Part shown: piece by piece, positions 54,542 to 63,345 of the stretch
Numbering within the stretch: position 1 is the stretch's first letter
Layout of the letters: every line of letters begins with the position of its first letter
Origin: Lactococcus lactis
GTDB lineage: Bacteria; Bacillota; Bacilli; Lactobacillales; Streptococcaceae
Assembly: GCF_029023865.1 (NCBI RefSeq)
Contig: NZ_CP118969.1
Span: 1,798,001-1,862,000, forward strand
Direction: 5' to 3'
DNA: 64,000 nucleotides
Notes under the pieces: generated by a model
Database searches by the model: none
Told to the model about the DNA's origin: nothing
What the model saw: the letters and a program-made list of their open reading frames with translations, nothing else
Made by a program: the position numbers and the translations under genes

Positions 54542-54587
54542 ATTATAAAACATTTAATTAGTTTTGTCAACACAAAAACTAACTAAA
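54542..54587 (-). promoter_or_regulatory. Strong promoter with dyad operator for the small ORF-MarR-flavodoxin-SGNH(-lmrA) unit
   Basis: Minus strand -35 TTGACA (54570-54565), 17-nt spacer, -10 TATAAT (54547-54542), a perfect consensus. Arms TTTAATTAGTTTT (54553-54565) and AAAACTAACTAAA (54575-54587) match as an inverted repeat in 12 of 13 positions and embrace the -35 box. A further half-site ATTAATTAGTTAGTTT lies in the leader near 54501-54516. This is a likely MarR operator. Confidence 0.85.
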
Positions 54588-54590
54588 TTA

Positions 54591-54618
54591 AAAAAATCAG
54601 CCCACAGACTGATTTTTT
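54591..54618 (-). terminator. Terminator of cydC
   Basis: Stem AAAAAATCAG (54591-54600), 8-nt loop, stem CTGATTTTTT (54609-54618), immediately after the cydC stop. Confidence 0.92.
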
Positions 54619-54621
54619 ATA

Positions 54622-56343
54622 TTATTCATTTCCTAAATCAAGTTGATAAAGTTCCTTAAATGTTGGATTATTCTCCAGTAATGACGCGGGTTTCCCATCA
54701 AATTTAATCGAGCCATTTTCTAAAAATAGAACTCGGTCCATATGATGAACACCTAATAAATGATGAGTAATAAAAATAATTGATTTATCACGGAGCTGTT
54801 CAAAAAAGAGACTTAAGAGTTGATTTTCTGTGATTGGGTCAAGTGATACAGTTGGTTCATCAAGAATTACAACATCAACATCTGATAAAAGAACCCGTGC
54901 CAAGGCTAAGCGTTGACGTTCTCCACCAGAGAATCGTTCTCCCGCTTCATCTACTGGTGTCAGAAGTTTTTGAGGTAATGATTCAACCATTTTACGGAGG
55001 CCAACTAATTCAAGAGCTTCCCAAATTTCAGCATCACTGGCATTGAGTTTCGCCAAAGTCAAATTAGAACGAAGGCTTGTCGCAAAAAGATAAGGGGATT
55101 GATTAATGACACCAATTTTTTCTTCAACATTTTTAGCTTTAGATGGCTCAACACCAGAAAATTGAATACTTCCACTTTGGGGAACTAAATCTCCTCTGAT
55201 TAATCCGGCAAGTGTTGATTTACCCACACCTGAACGTCCCAATAGAGCGATATGTTCTCCTTGTTTAACTTCTAAATTAAAATTATCAAAGATTTTTTTA
55301 TTTTCTTCAAATGAAAATTGGAGATTATTGATGACTAAATCTGTAGAAACAATTTCCTCAGTCCTTACTTCTTCGTCTTGGTCTGGTAAGTCATTTAAAC
55401 GATTGATTGAATCGCCATAACGTTGCGTTTCAACCACCGCATCAGACAAAGGAGAAAAAGCATCAAATAAAGGGAAGGCAGCAAGACTAACTGCCGCAAT
55501 ATAATTAGGCGCGTCTCCCAATCTTAAGGCACCAGAAGACCAAATCATCAAATAGATCACTAATGCGCCATAGACAACTTGTAAAAATAAATTTCTTCTA
55601 CGTCCGAAAGCTAATAGTTTGGCTTGAATTTTTCTAGCAGATAATTCAGAACCTCGATAAGCTGTCAGAAAATCTTCTTTTCGTCCTGAAAGCACCCAAT
55701 CTTGTAATCCTAAAATATCATCTGTCAAATGAGAAAAAAGTTGATTGCGATAAATTTTGAGTTCTTCATCTAATTTTACTGTGAATTTCAAAGAAATTAA
55801 TGGCAAGATAACAATCAAAAATCCTAAGAAGAGCGCTAAACCTAAAGCAAACCAAAGTGAGAAAAATCCTCCAGCAATAATTAGAGCAATCGATAAACTT
55901 CCAGCAATTAAAACTGGAAATAATGTTCTCAAAAAGAGGTCTTGTAGATTTCCAATATCTTCATTAAGAACACCCAATAAGTCACCTAAACGGTAACGAT
56001 CTGCTAATGTAACGGCCGTTTTTTCCAGTCGCAAATAGAGTTTTTTTCGTAAGAGACTTGTGATTTTTAAAATCCAATTATGAGAAGTTAATCTTTCGAC
56101 ATAATGCATCACTGGTCGTCCAATCCCAAAAATACGTACAAAGAGAACTGGAACATAAATCATTAAAATATTTTCTGGTTTTGTTGCTGATTTAGAAATG
56201 ACATATCCTGAGCTGAACATCAAAAGTCCCGCCATCGAAATTGTAATCGTTCCTAAGAAAATAGATAGAATAAAGCCTGAACGATTTTTTTTCAAAAATG
56301 GAGAAATCCAGTCATTACCGAACAAAATATTTTTTAATTTCAT
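54622..56343 (-). CDS. cydC: Cytochrome bd maturation ABC half-transporter CydC
   Basis: 573-residue half of the CydDC transporter, needed for active cytochrome bd oxidase. Six membrane helices occupy the first about 310 residues. The ATPase has Walker A GRSGVGKST, signature FSGGERQRLALARVL, Walker B VVILDEPTVSLD. The stop of cydD overlaps its start by one base. CydDC is thought to export thiols (or move haem) in other bacteria; in lactococci the exact cargo is not settled. The two half-transporters are expected to form a heterodimer. Confidence 0.93.
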   Translation of the reverse strand: MKLKNILFGNDWISPFLKKNRSGFILSIFLGTITISMAGLLMFSSGYVISKSATKPENILMIYVPVLFVRIFGIGRPVMHYVERLTSHNWILKITSLLRKKLYLRLEKTAVTLADRYRLGDLLGVLNEDIGNLQDLFLRTLFPVLIAGSLSIALIIAGGFFSLWFALGLALFLGFLIVILPLISLKFTVKLDEELKIYRNQLFSHLTDDILGLQDWVLSGRKEDFLTAYRGSELSARKIQAKLLAFGRRRNLFLQVVYGALVIYLMIWSSGALRLGDAPNYIAAVSLAAFPLFDAFSPLSDAVVETQRYGDSINRLNDLPDQDEEVRTEEIVSTDLVINNLQFSFEENKKIFDNFNLEVKQGEHIALLGRSGVGKSTLAGLIRGDLVPQSGSIQFSGVEPSKAKNVEEKIGVINQSPYLFATSLRSNLTLAKLNASDAEIWEALELVGLRKMVESLPQKLLTPVDEAGERFSGGERQRLALARVLLSDVDVVILDEPTVSLDPITENQLLSLFFEQLRDKSIIFITHHLLGVHHMDRVLFLENGSIKFDGKPASLLENNPTFKELYQLDLGNE

Positions 56344-58205
56344 TATTTCTGACCCCCATTATCTGACGAAGCTTGGCTGACAGAGCTGTCAGTAGATTTA
56401 TCATTTACTGACGAAAAGTTTGACCTCTCAGATTCTTTTTCTTCTTGGTCCTTTACTGATTCGCTCGTTTCATTGTCTAATAAATTTTTGTCATCATCAA
56501 CCCCACGCATCTGACTAAGTAATTTTTGATAGTAAGTATTTTCAGATAATAGTTGTTCAGGAGTTCCAATTCCTGCGACCTGTCCCTCGTTTAATACAAT
56601 GACCAAATCCATTGATGAAAGCCAATGAAGACGATGAGTAGCAATGAAAACAAGTTTATTTTCAAGTAAAGGTAAAATATTTGCTTTAATTTCTAATTCG
56701 GTTTCAATGTCCAGATGAGCTGTCGGTTCATCAAGAAACAAAATATTGCGGGTATGACTTAAAAATGCTCTGGCTAATGCAACACGTTGAGCCTGTCCCC
56801 CTGAAATTGTACGGCCACTGGCCCCAATTTGTCCATCAAGACCAATTTCATCGATAAGACTTTCTAAACCAGCAAGTTTTGCTGCTGCTTTGATTTCGTC
56901 ATCAGTAGAATCAGGTTCGTAAAAAGCTAAATTTTCACGAAAAGTTCCTGCAAAAATATAAGTCTTTTGTGGAATGAATTGAACTGACTGACGATAGTTT
57001 TCGTCAGTTAAAGAAGTCAAACTTTGCTCATTTAGTTTAATTTCACCAGCTGTTGGTTTTAGAAATCCAGCCAGCATTGAAAGCAATGTTGATTTACCAG
57101 AACCTGAATTTCCGACAATGGCAATTTTTTTAAAGCCATTTACTGACAGATTAACATTTGAGATTCCACGCCCTGTGTCATAAATTTTTCCTAACTCTGT
57201 CAGTTGAAGTTGTGAATTTGCACTCCAAGTTACTTTTTCTGTAAGTACTGACAAAGTATTTTCCTCAGTTGATAGAACTTCATTAACAGCTGCCAAAGCA
57301 TTTTTTCCATTAAGCGTCGCATGATAATCACTTGCAAAATCACGCAGTGGAAGGAAATATTCTGGCGCTAAAATTAGAGCCGCTAAAGCTGGAAAAAGTA
57401 AAATATCACCGCTCATTAACCGAAGTCCCAAAAAAAGTGCGACAACAGCAACCGAAAGACTTGCAAAAAAATCAAGGGCAAAGGTTGAAAGCATAGCAAT
57501 TCTCAATGCGCCCATCGTTTCTTTACGAAAGTCTTCAGAAGTTTTATAAATTGAATTTGAGTAATCTTTAGACAATCCAAAATATTTCAATGTAGAAATT
57601 CCACGCAATGAATCTAAAAAGTGATTTGATAAATATTGGAAAGTTTTATATTGACGTTCAGCACGTCCTTGTGCTGCGTATCCCAATAGAATCATAAAAA
57701 TAATTGCAAAAGGAAATGTCAAAGTTAACACAATTCCACTTTGCCAATCAAGAAAATACACTGGAATCAAAATTAACATTGGGATGATCATCATATTTAA
57801 GACTTTGGATAGGACCAATTTAATATAATTTTTAACCTGATCAATTCCTGTGATTACTGTTGTTGCAGCTGAGCCCGAACCTAAATTAGCAATAGCAACT
57901 GGACCAAGTCGGAAAAATTTATCCAACATATCCCCCCGCAATTTTGTTGCTAATTGGTAAGCAAGTTTATCCAGAGCCTTTGAACGACCAAAATTAATAA
58001 TTTCACGGCTCAAAAAGCAAGCAAAAAAGCCCAAAACCCAAGGAATGGTATGAGAAAATAATTGTCCTTGCCAAAGCTTAGTAATCGCAGTAGCTAGAAA
58101 TAAAGCTTGACCAGCAATTGCAATGAATTGAAAAACTGCCAGAATCCCCAATATCGGAAACATTCTTCTTACACCTGGCAGTTCAAAAAGAGATTTATCA
58201 ATCAT
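56343..58205 (-). CDS. cydD: Cytochrome bd maturation ABC half-transporter CydD
   Basis: 620-residue partner of CydC. It has six membrane helices (about 15-305), Walker A GNSGSGKST, signature ISGGQAQRVALARAFL and Walker B ILFLDEPTAHLD. The last about 50 residues are Ser/Asp/Glu/Lys-rich (KDQEEKESERSNFSSV) and look disordered, an addition not seen in most CydD proteins. No good Shine-Dalgarno precedes the ATG. An extended -10 promoter about 175 nt upstream can transcribe cydDC apart from cydAB. Confidence 0.92.
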   Translation of the reverse strand: MIDKSLFELPGVRRMFPILGILAVFQFIAIAGQALFLATAITKLWQGQLFSHTIPWVLGFFACFLSREIINFGRSKALDKLAYQLATKLRGDMLDKFFRLGPVAIANLGSGSAATTVITGIDQVKNYIKLVLSKVLNMMIIPMLILIPVYFLDWQSGIVLTLTFPFAIIFMILLGYAAQGRAERQYKTFQYLSNHFLDSLRGISTLKYFGLSKDYSNSIYKTSEDFRKETMGALRIAMLSTFALDFFASLSVAVVALFLGLRLMSGDILLFPALAALILAPEYFLPLRDFASDYHATLNGKNALAAVNEVLSTEENTLSVLTEKVTWSANSQLQLTELGKIYDTGRGISNVNLSVNGFKKIAIVGNSGSGKSTLLSMLAGFLKPTAGEIKLNEQSLTSLTDENYRQSVQFIPQKTYIFAGTFRENLAFYEPDSTDDEIKAAAKLAGLESLIDEIGLDGQIGASGRTISGGQAQRVALARAFLSHTRNILFLDEPTAHLDIETELEIKANILPLLENKLVFIATHRLHWLSSMDLVIVLNEGQVAGIGTPEQLLSENTYYQKLLSQMRGVDDDKNLLDNETSESVKDQEEKESERSNFSSVNDKSTDSSVSQASSDNGGQK

Positions 58206-58378
58206 GTTTAAAGTTACTGATGAGATAATATTTTACTGACAGAACTTACCAACAAAGCTGACAGTTCCTAAAATCTGCTCATAGAATTTCTGTCAGTAAA
58301 ATAAAATTCCTCAGTTCCTTTCTAAAAAATTTAGGTCAGAAAAATTTTCCTGACCATAATATGTAGTTGTCTTAATTA

Positions 58379-58387
58379 ATTATATCA
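58379..58387 (-). promoter_or_regulatory. Internal promoter for cydDC
   Basis: Minus strand TG-A-TATAAT with the -10 at 58384-58379, just after the palindrome at the end of cydB. The -35 region is weak. Confidence 0.5.
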
Positions 58388-58403
58388 ATTTACAAACTAA
58401 TCT

Positions 58404-58432
58404 GAAAATAACTGGTTCAACCAGTTATTTTC
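58404..58432 (-). terminator. Near-perfect palindrome after cydB
   Basis: GAAAATAACTGGTT (58404-58417), one base, AACCAGTTATTTTC (58419-58432): 14-bp arms with a 1-nt centre, 6 nt past the cydB stop. The minus transcript ends in TTTTC, so it is a possible partial terminator; the symmetry could also be an operator. Confidence 0.6.
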
Positions 58433-58437
58433 ATGTT

Positions 58438-59433
58438 TTATTTTTTAATTCTTTTTCTGAAAATGAAATAGGTCCAGCCCATATAGATGAGTACAAATGG
58501 TAAGATAACCAGAGTAATGATCGTCATTGTTTTCAAAGTATAGCCTGTTGAACTAGCATTTTTAATCAAAATACTGTGAGCAGGGTTAGTTGCAATCATT
58601 ACACGTGGGAAAATCCCTTGGAAAATCAATGCAACAAGGGCAATGAAAGTCAAACCTGAAGCCAAGAAAGCAGACATTTCTTTTCCTGCACGAACAGATA
58701 AATGTGCCACAAGAGTTAGAATAACAATCAAAGCAAGTAAAACTAAAGTTCCAATAAAATGTTTTTCAAAGAAATCAGTGAAAATAGCTAGCAATACAGC
58801 AAATACAACTTCACCAGCATAAAGAACAAAATAGAGGATATTAGCTATCTTTGCAGCTCTCTCACGCAAAGCTCCCTCTGTTTTCAAAGCTAAATAATTT
58901 AAGCCATGAAGCCAAGCTAAGAGCGTTACAGCAACACCACCAACGACTGACAAAAAGTTAACGTAAGTAGTAAAAGTAGCAGTCACATTTCCTTTAGCAT
59001 CCATTGGAACGCCTTGAATCATACTTGTAAACATCAATCCAAAGAGAAATGGAATAGCAAAACTTGCAACGCCCAAAACTTTTGTCCAGAGCATTTTTCC
59101 TTTTTCCGTATGTGAGTGATGACGAAATTCAAATGTTACTCCCCGGAAAATCAAACCTACTAAAATCAAAAATAGAATAAGATAGAAACCAGAGAACAAT
59201 GAAGCATACCAATAAGGGAATGAAGCAAACATTGCCCCACCGGCAGTTAATAACCAAACTTCATTCAAATCCCAAACTGGGCCAATTGATCCGATAGCTT
59301 GTTCAACCTCACGTTTGTCCTTGGCAATTGTGATTGCACTCATTCCTACACCGTAGTCAAAACCTTCGAGGAAGAAAAAGCCACTAAATAATACTCCAAC
59401 AATAATAAACCAAAAAAGTTGTAATCCAGTCAT
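58438..59433 (-). CDS. cydB: Cytochrome bd ubiquinol/menaquinol oxidase subunit II
   Basis: 331-residue membrane subunit with about eight helices. The start LQLFWFIIVGVLFSGFFFLEGFDYG carries the conserved acidic Glu and GFDYG motif, and GPVWDLNEVWLLTAGGAMFASFP is the typical CydB segment. The start overlaps the cydA stop by one base. With CydA it forms the oxygen-reducing terminal oxidase; lactococci need added haem for activity. Confidence 0.96.
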   Translation of the reverse strand: MTGLQLFWFIIVGVLFSGFFFLEGFDYGVGMSAITIAKDKREVEQAIGSIGPVWDLNEVWLLTAGGAMFASFPYWYASLFSGFYLILFLILVGLIFRGVTFEFRHHSHTEKGKMLWTKVLGVASFAIPFLFGLMFTSMIQGVPMDAKGNVTATFTTYVNFLSVVGGVAVTLLAWLHGLNYLALKTEGALRERAAKIANILYFVLYAGEVVFAVLLAIFTDFFEKHFIGTLVLLALIVILTLVAHLSVRAGKEMSAFLASGLTFIALVALIFQGIFPRVMIATNPAHSILIKNASSTGYTLKTMTIITLVILPFVLIYMGWTYFIFRKRIKK

Positions 59434-60908
59434 TATTTATCCACCCCTTTCTCATCAGTTTCTTTTTGAATTTCACTATCTTCTTTTGATGAAGAAGCAA
59501 AATTTTCTTGACTAAATGAATCTAAAGAAACATAAGCTGTTTCCGCTCCTTCTACTCCTTGTTTCATTCTTTGAAGCGTAAAGTAAACCATTACAGCACC
59601 AAGGAAACAGAACAGGAAGAAATAGACGATATTTGAGAATAAAAGTGAACCGACAGAAACATTTGGTGAAACTGAATCTTTGATTGTAAATAAACCATAA
59701 ACTGTCCAAGGATAACGACCAAGTTCAGTAACTAACCAACCTGAGGTAATCGCAAGGAAAGGTGCAAATAGCATCCAACGATAAACTTGTAAGCCAAATT
59801 TATTTTCATATAGACTTGGTTTTTTCTTTCTAGTCCAAAATAGCCCCAGAGCAGAAAGTAAAATCATTAACATTGATAGACCGGCCATAATCCGGAAAGT
59901 CCAGAAGAGAACCGTTACTGGTGGGAAGAAATTTCCGCCAATTTCTTTAGCTACATCAGGATATTTCTTTTGAAGTTGAGCGTTAATTTCATTCATCCCT
60001 TCAACCGAACCGCTTGGACGGTGATAAGTCAGAATTGAAAGCATATAAGGAATTTGAATTCCAAATACTTCTTTGTGGTCAGCTTCATTAAAGAAGGCAA
60101 CCATATCCCAAGCCGCAGGGTCAGGTGTTGTTTCATAAACCCCTTCAGTTGCAGCAAATTTCATAGGTTGAGAGTTTTTAACTTCAATCATTTGTTGGTC
60201 ACCAGCAACAAAGTTACCAACTGCACCGATTAGAGCTACTAAAAGTCCTAAACGTAAAACTGGTTTAAACATATCAATTTCACGATTTTTAAGAATTTGA
60301 TAAGCTGAAATACCAGCAACCACAAAACCACCAGTTACAAGGAAACCTGTTGCCACGTGGCTAAATTCCAAAATAGTTTGAGGATTTGTCAAAAGGGCAG
60401 AGAAACTTGTTAATGTTGCTCGTCCACCTTTAACTTCATATCCCACTGGATTTTGCATCCATGAGTTTGCCGCTAAAATCCATAAAGATGATAAGAAGGT
60501 CCCAACAAATACAATCCAAAGTGTTGCATTGTGCAATTTCTTACCCAATTTATCCCAACCAAACATCCATACTCCAAGGAATGTAGATTCCAAGAAGAAG
60601 GCAAGTAAGGCCTCAACGGCTAAAGGTGCGCCAAATATATCACCAACATAGCGGGAATAATCTGACCAGTTCATTCCAAATTGAAATTCTTGGATAATAC
60701 CAGTTACGACCCCTACTGCAAAGGATAAGAGCATAATTGATCCAAAAAATTTCGTCCGTTTTTTCCATTTTTCATCACCAGTTTTCACATAGATAGTTTC
60801 CATGATCGCTGTCATGAGAACCATTCCGACAGAAAGTGGTACAAAGAAAAAGTGGAAGATTGTCGTCATCGCAAACTGAAAGCGTGCGAGAGTTTCAATG
60901 GTAAACAT
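59433..60908 (-). CDS. cydA: Cytochrome bd oxidase subunit I
   Basis: 491-residue haem-bearing subunit. His19 (TTIFHFFFVPLS) ligates high-spin haem b; GIIQEFQFGMNWSDYSR holds the conserved Glu residues; Met (ligand of haem b558) and the GRYPWTVYG motif are present. The Q-loop is of the short form usual in Firmicutes, with menaquinol as the donor. A C-terminal tail (about 460-491) is Glu/Ser/Lys-rich. A good AAGGAG site precedes the ATG. It is the first gene of cydABDC. Confidence 0.97.
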   Translation of the reverse strand: MFTIETLARFQFAMTTIFHFFFVPLSVGMVLMTAIMETIYVKTGDEKWKKRTKFFGSIMLLSFAVGVVTGIIQEFQFGMNWSDYSRYVGDIFGAPLAVEALLAFFLESTFLGVWMFGWDKLGKKLHNATLWIVFVGTFLSSLWILAANSWMQNPVGYEVKGGRATLTSFSALLTNPQTILEFSHVATGFLVTGGFVVAGISAYQILKNREIDMFKPVLRLGLLVALIGAVGNFVAGDQQMIEVKNSQPMKFAATEGVYETTPDPAAWDMVAFFNEADHKEVFGIQIPYMLSILTYHRPSGSVEGMNEINAQLQKKYPDVAKEIGGNFFPPVTVLFWTFRIMAGLSMLMILLSALGLFWTRKKKPSLYENKFGLQVYRWMLFAPFLAITSGWLVTELGRYPWTVYGLFTIKDSVSPNVSVGSLLFSNIVYFFLFCFLGAVMVYFTLQRMKQGVEGAETAYVSLDSFSQENFASSSKEDSEIQKETDEKGVDK

Positions 60909-61245
60909 TGTTTATCTCCTTATTTTTTATTTACTATATATCAAATAGATATAGACTAATTTTAAAAATATTTTTATCTAAGACTAATTTTGTCCTTGGT
61001 TTAATAAAAATATTTATTTTATTAATAAATAAAATAAGAGAATTTTTAAAGTTAACAAGATTTTTCAATAATAATTAATAATTAAAAATATCAGTTCTAA
61101 TCGTAAATCTATAACTTTTCACTATTTCTTATCAATTTATTTATTAATTTAGCAACAGAAAAACAATAATTATTTTTTCTACAGGCCTCTTCTCAGTATC
61201 TTTTCAAACACAAAATGTTCAAAGTTTTTAGTAAACTCATATTTC
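60909..61245. other. AT-rich region upstream of cydA
   Basis: Over 300 nt of very AT-rich sequence. TTAATAAAAATA and TATTTATTTTATTAA (about 61000-61025) form a loose inverted repeat. A half-like GTTAAC lies at 61050. I could not find a clear sigma-A promoter with a good -35. The cydA promoter and any redox or haem-responsive site should lie here. Confidence 0.45.
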
Positions 61246-61476
61246 TTAGTCAACCACTTTTAATGGATGACCGTGCTTGAGTATCCTTACTTTGAATTTT
61301 ATATTTTTAATAACAGAGTAACTGCGAGTTTTCGAATAAAAATAGCTTTGCTTCTCACCTCTATCCTCTATAAGTTTTATTTGTAAATAAGTGATTTCAT
61401 ACTTTATTTTAGCATTTGTGAATGTCTTTGGCCTTTTAACCAAAGGCACTAACATCTGCAAATAATTTAAAATCAC
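61246..61476 (-). CDS. Doubtful small ORF, possibly a gene remnant
   Basis: 76-codon frame opening with GTG and lacking a ribosome site. The product is basic and shows no motif I recognise. One base later, a second frame directly after the stop (LTKKYEFTKNFEHFVFEKIL) reads well for about 25 codons, which could mean a broken longer gene. On the minus strand a possible extended -10 (TGATAAAAT, near 61488-61496) lies upstream, and a cre-like TGTAAGCGCAGATA lies at 61499-61512. It may simply be noncoding. Confidence 0.25.
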   Translation of the reverse strand: MILNYLQMLVPLVKRPKTFTNAKIKYEITYLQIKLIEDRGEKQSYFYSKTRSYSVIKNIKFKVRILKHGHPLKVVD

Positions 61477-61584
61477 GTTACACTATATTTTATCATAATG
61501 TAAGCGCAGATAAAAACGATTGATTTGTAAAAGACTTTTAACAAGTGTAACTTTTCAGACACTTCTATAGTTTTTAAAATACAA

Positions 61585-61610
61585 AAAACCTATCATTAAA
61601 GATAGGTTTT
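61585..61610 (-). terminator. Terminator of dtpT
   Basis: Stem AAAACCTATC (61585-61594), loop ATTAAA, stem GATAGGTTTT (61601-61610), 12 nt past the stop codon. Confidence 0.92.
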
Positions 61611-61622
61611 ATTAATTACTAA

Positions 61623-63118
61623 TTAACGAACATCTCCCATTAATTTCAAAATAGGTTTTTTGACAATAAGGAGGATAATTCCCACGATAATACCAATAAT
61701 ACCAGTAATCGCAAAGAAGTGAACTTCTGTTGCTGCTTTAAAGAGTGGTGTAATTTGAGCATTGATTGCTTGTGAAGTTGAATCTGCCAAGAACCACATC
61801 GCCATCATTTGTGATTGGAAAGCAACTGGAGCTAATTTTGTTGAAACTGATAATCCAACTGGTGAAACAAGTAATTCACCTGCCATTTGGACAGCAAACA
61901 TCAATACTAACCAAAGAGCACTTGCACGACCAGAAGTTCCGTTCAAGAGACCTGGAAGTGTCATAATCAAATAAGAAATCCCTGTCAACATCAAACCAAG
62001 ACCAAATTTTACAATTGTTGAAGGTTGACGTTCACCCAATTTATTCCAAAGACGAACAAAGATAGGTGACAAGAGAACGATGAAGAGCGGGTTCAATAAT
62101 TGATACCAAGAAGGGTCAATATGGAAAGTAATTCCAAACCAAGTTGGGTCCAAATTAGAACGTGATTCTCCCCAAACCGCAATAATTGTAGAACTTTGTT
62201 CTTCAATTGCCCAAAAGACAATAGCAGAAAGGAACAAAGGAATATATGCTGTTAATTTACGACGTTCATCTGATTCTACCTTTTTAGAGGTAAACATCAT
62301 TACGAAATAAATAATTGGAACAACAATACCGATAATTGATAAAACATTAATGAAGTTATTAATGAAATTAGCTGGACTTGCTTGATAAAGTAAGAAGAAA
62401 CCAATAATTGCGACAATAACAACAATTGTCAATGTAATAAGAAAATTACGTGTTGCTTTTGAATCCATTGGATTTGAAGGCTCGCGTCCAATTTCTGGGA
62501 AGTGACGAAGACGTCCATACCAATAAGCAAATAATGCAAAAATCATACCGATAGCTGCAAGTGAGAATCCTAAGTGATAATTCACGCCTTGTCCAACTGT
62601 CCCAACAATCAATGGAGCAATCAGAGAACCCATGTTAATTCCGACAACAAAGATATTGAATCCAGTGTCACGACGTGAGTCATCTTTAGAATAAAGATGT
62701 CCAACCATATTTGAAATATTCGGTTTAAGCATCCCTGTTCCCAAGATAATTAAGAATAATGCCACGAACAGTGAAGATAAACCAAATGGTGTTGCTAAAG
62801 CGATGTGTCCCAAAGTGATTAAAATTCCACCAAGGAAGATTGTGCGCGAAGCGCCCAACAAGCGGTCAGCAACCCACCCTCCAACAATTGTTGAAAGATA
62901 GACAAGAGTGCACCATAGATACTTACAATCGCCATTGCTTGAGCTTTAGGAAGTCCTAAACCTGCGTTGTCAGCAGTTGTCAATGCATAGAGGTAATAAA
63001 CCAGAATGGCACGCATCCCATAGTAAGAAAAACGCTCCCAGAACTCAGTCTGAAAAAGCGTCAATAGGCCGCGAGGTTGACCGAAAAATGTTTTTTCTGT
63101 TTTGTTTAAGTTTTGCAT
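61623..63118 (-). pseudogene. dtpT: Di-/tripeptide:proton symporter DtpT, frameshifted
   Basis: POT/PTR-family carrier for di- and tripeptides. The first 86 or so codons (from 63118) are normal: [27 protein letters not shown] is the family's first-helix signature. After SIYGAL the frame shifts; the continuing sequence in the next frame reads [21 protein letters not shown] and then a complete C-terminal part to 61623. The break is at 62904-62905: dropping the two bases AA gives a 497-residue protein. The first frame runs only 99 codons, and the C-terminal 412-codon frame starts too late to be functional. The likely result is loss of peptide uptake by this route, unless the base call is wrong. 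Confidence 0.88.
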
Positions 63119-63125
63119 AGATTAT

Positions 63126-63159
63126 ATTATAAAGTTTTCTATACAACTTGTCAAGTTGT
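63126..63159 (-). promoter_or_regulatory. dtpT promoter with a 17-bp palindrome over the -35 box
   Basis: Minus strand -35 TTGACA (63154-63149), 17-nt spacer, -10 TATAAT (63131-63126). Transcription would begin about 63119, next to the ATG at 63118, so the mRNA may be leaderless; no Shine-Dalgarno is present. The palindrome ACAACTTG-T-CAAGTTGT (63143-63159) covers the -35 and may be an operator. Confidence 0.75.
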
Positions 63160-63297
63160 CAAACAATTTTGCCTATACAGATTCTTTGAAAAACGCGGGA
63201 AAAAGAGGGACAATAACAAAATTTCATAGATATTTATTTATATTTTCTTCTTTTCTAAAATAAGATTTAGCTAAAAAATATAGTTTTTATCATTTTT

Positions 63298-63345
63298 TAC
63301 TGACAAATAAATCTGTCAGTAAAAAAACTTGCATTAGCAAGTTTT
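63298..63345 (-). terminator. Hairpins at the end of the amylase gene
   Basis: Terminator stem AAAACTTGC (63324-63332), loop ATTA, stem GCAAGTTTT (63337-63345), overlapping the stop codon. Next to it, TTTACTGACA and CTGTCAGTAAA (about 63298-63322) form a second hairpin from the common motif. Confidence 0.8.
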
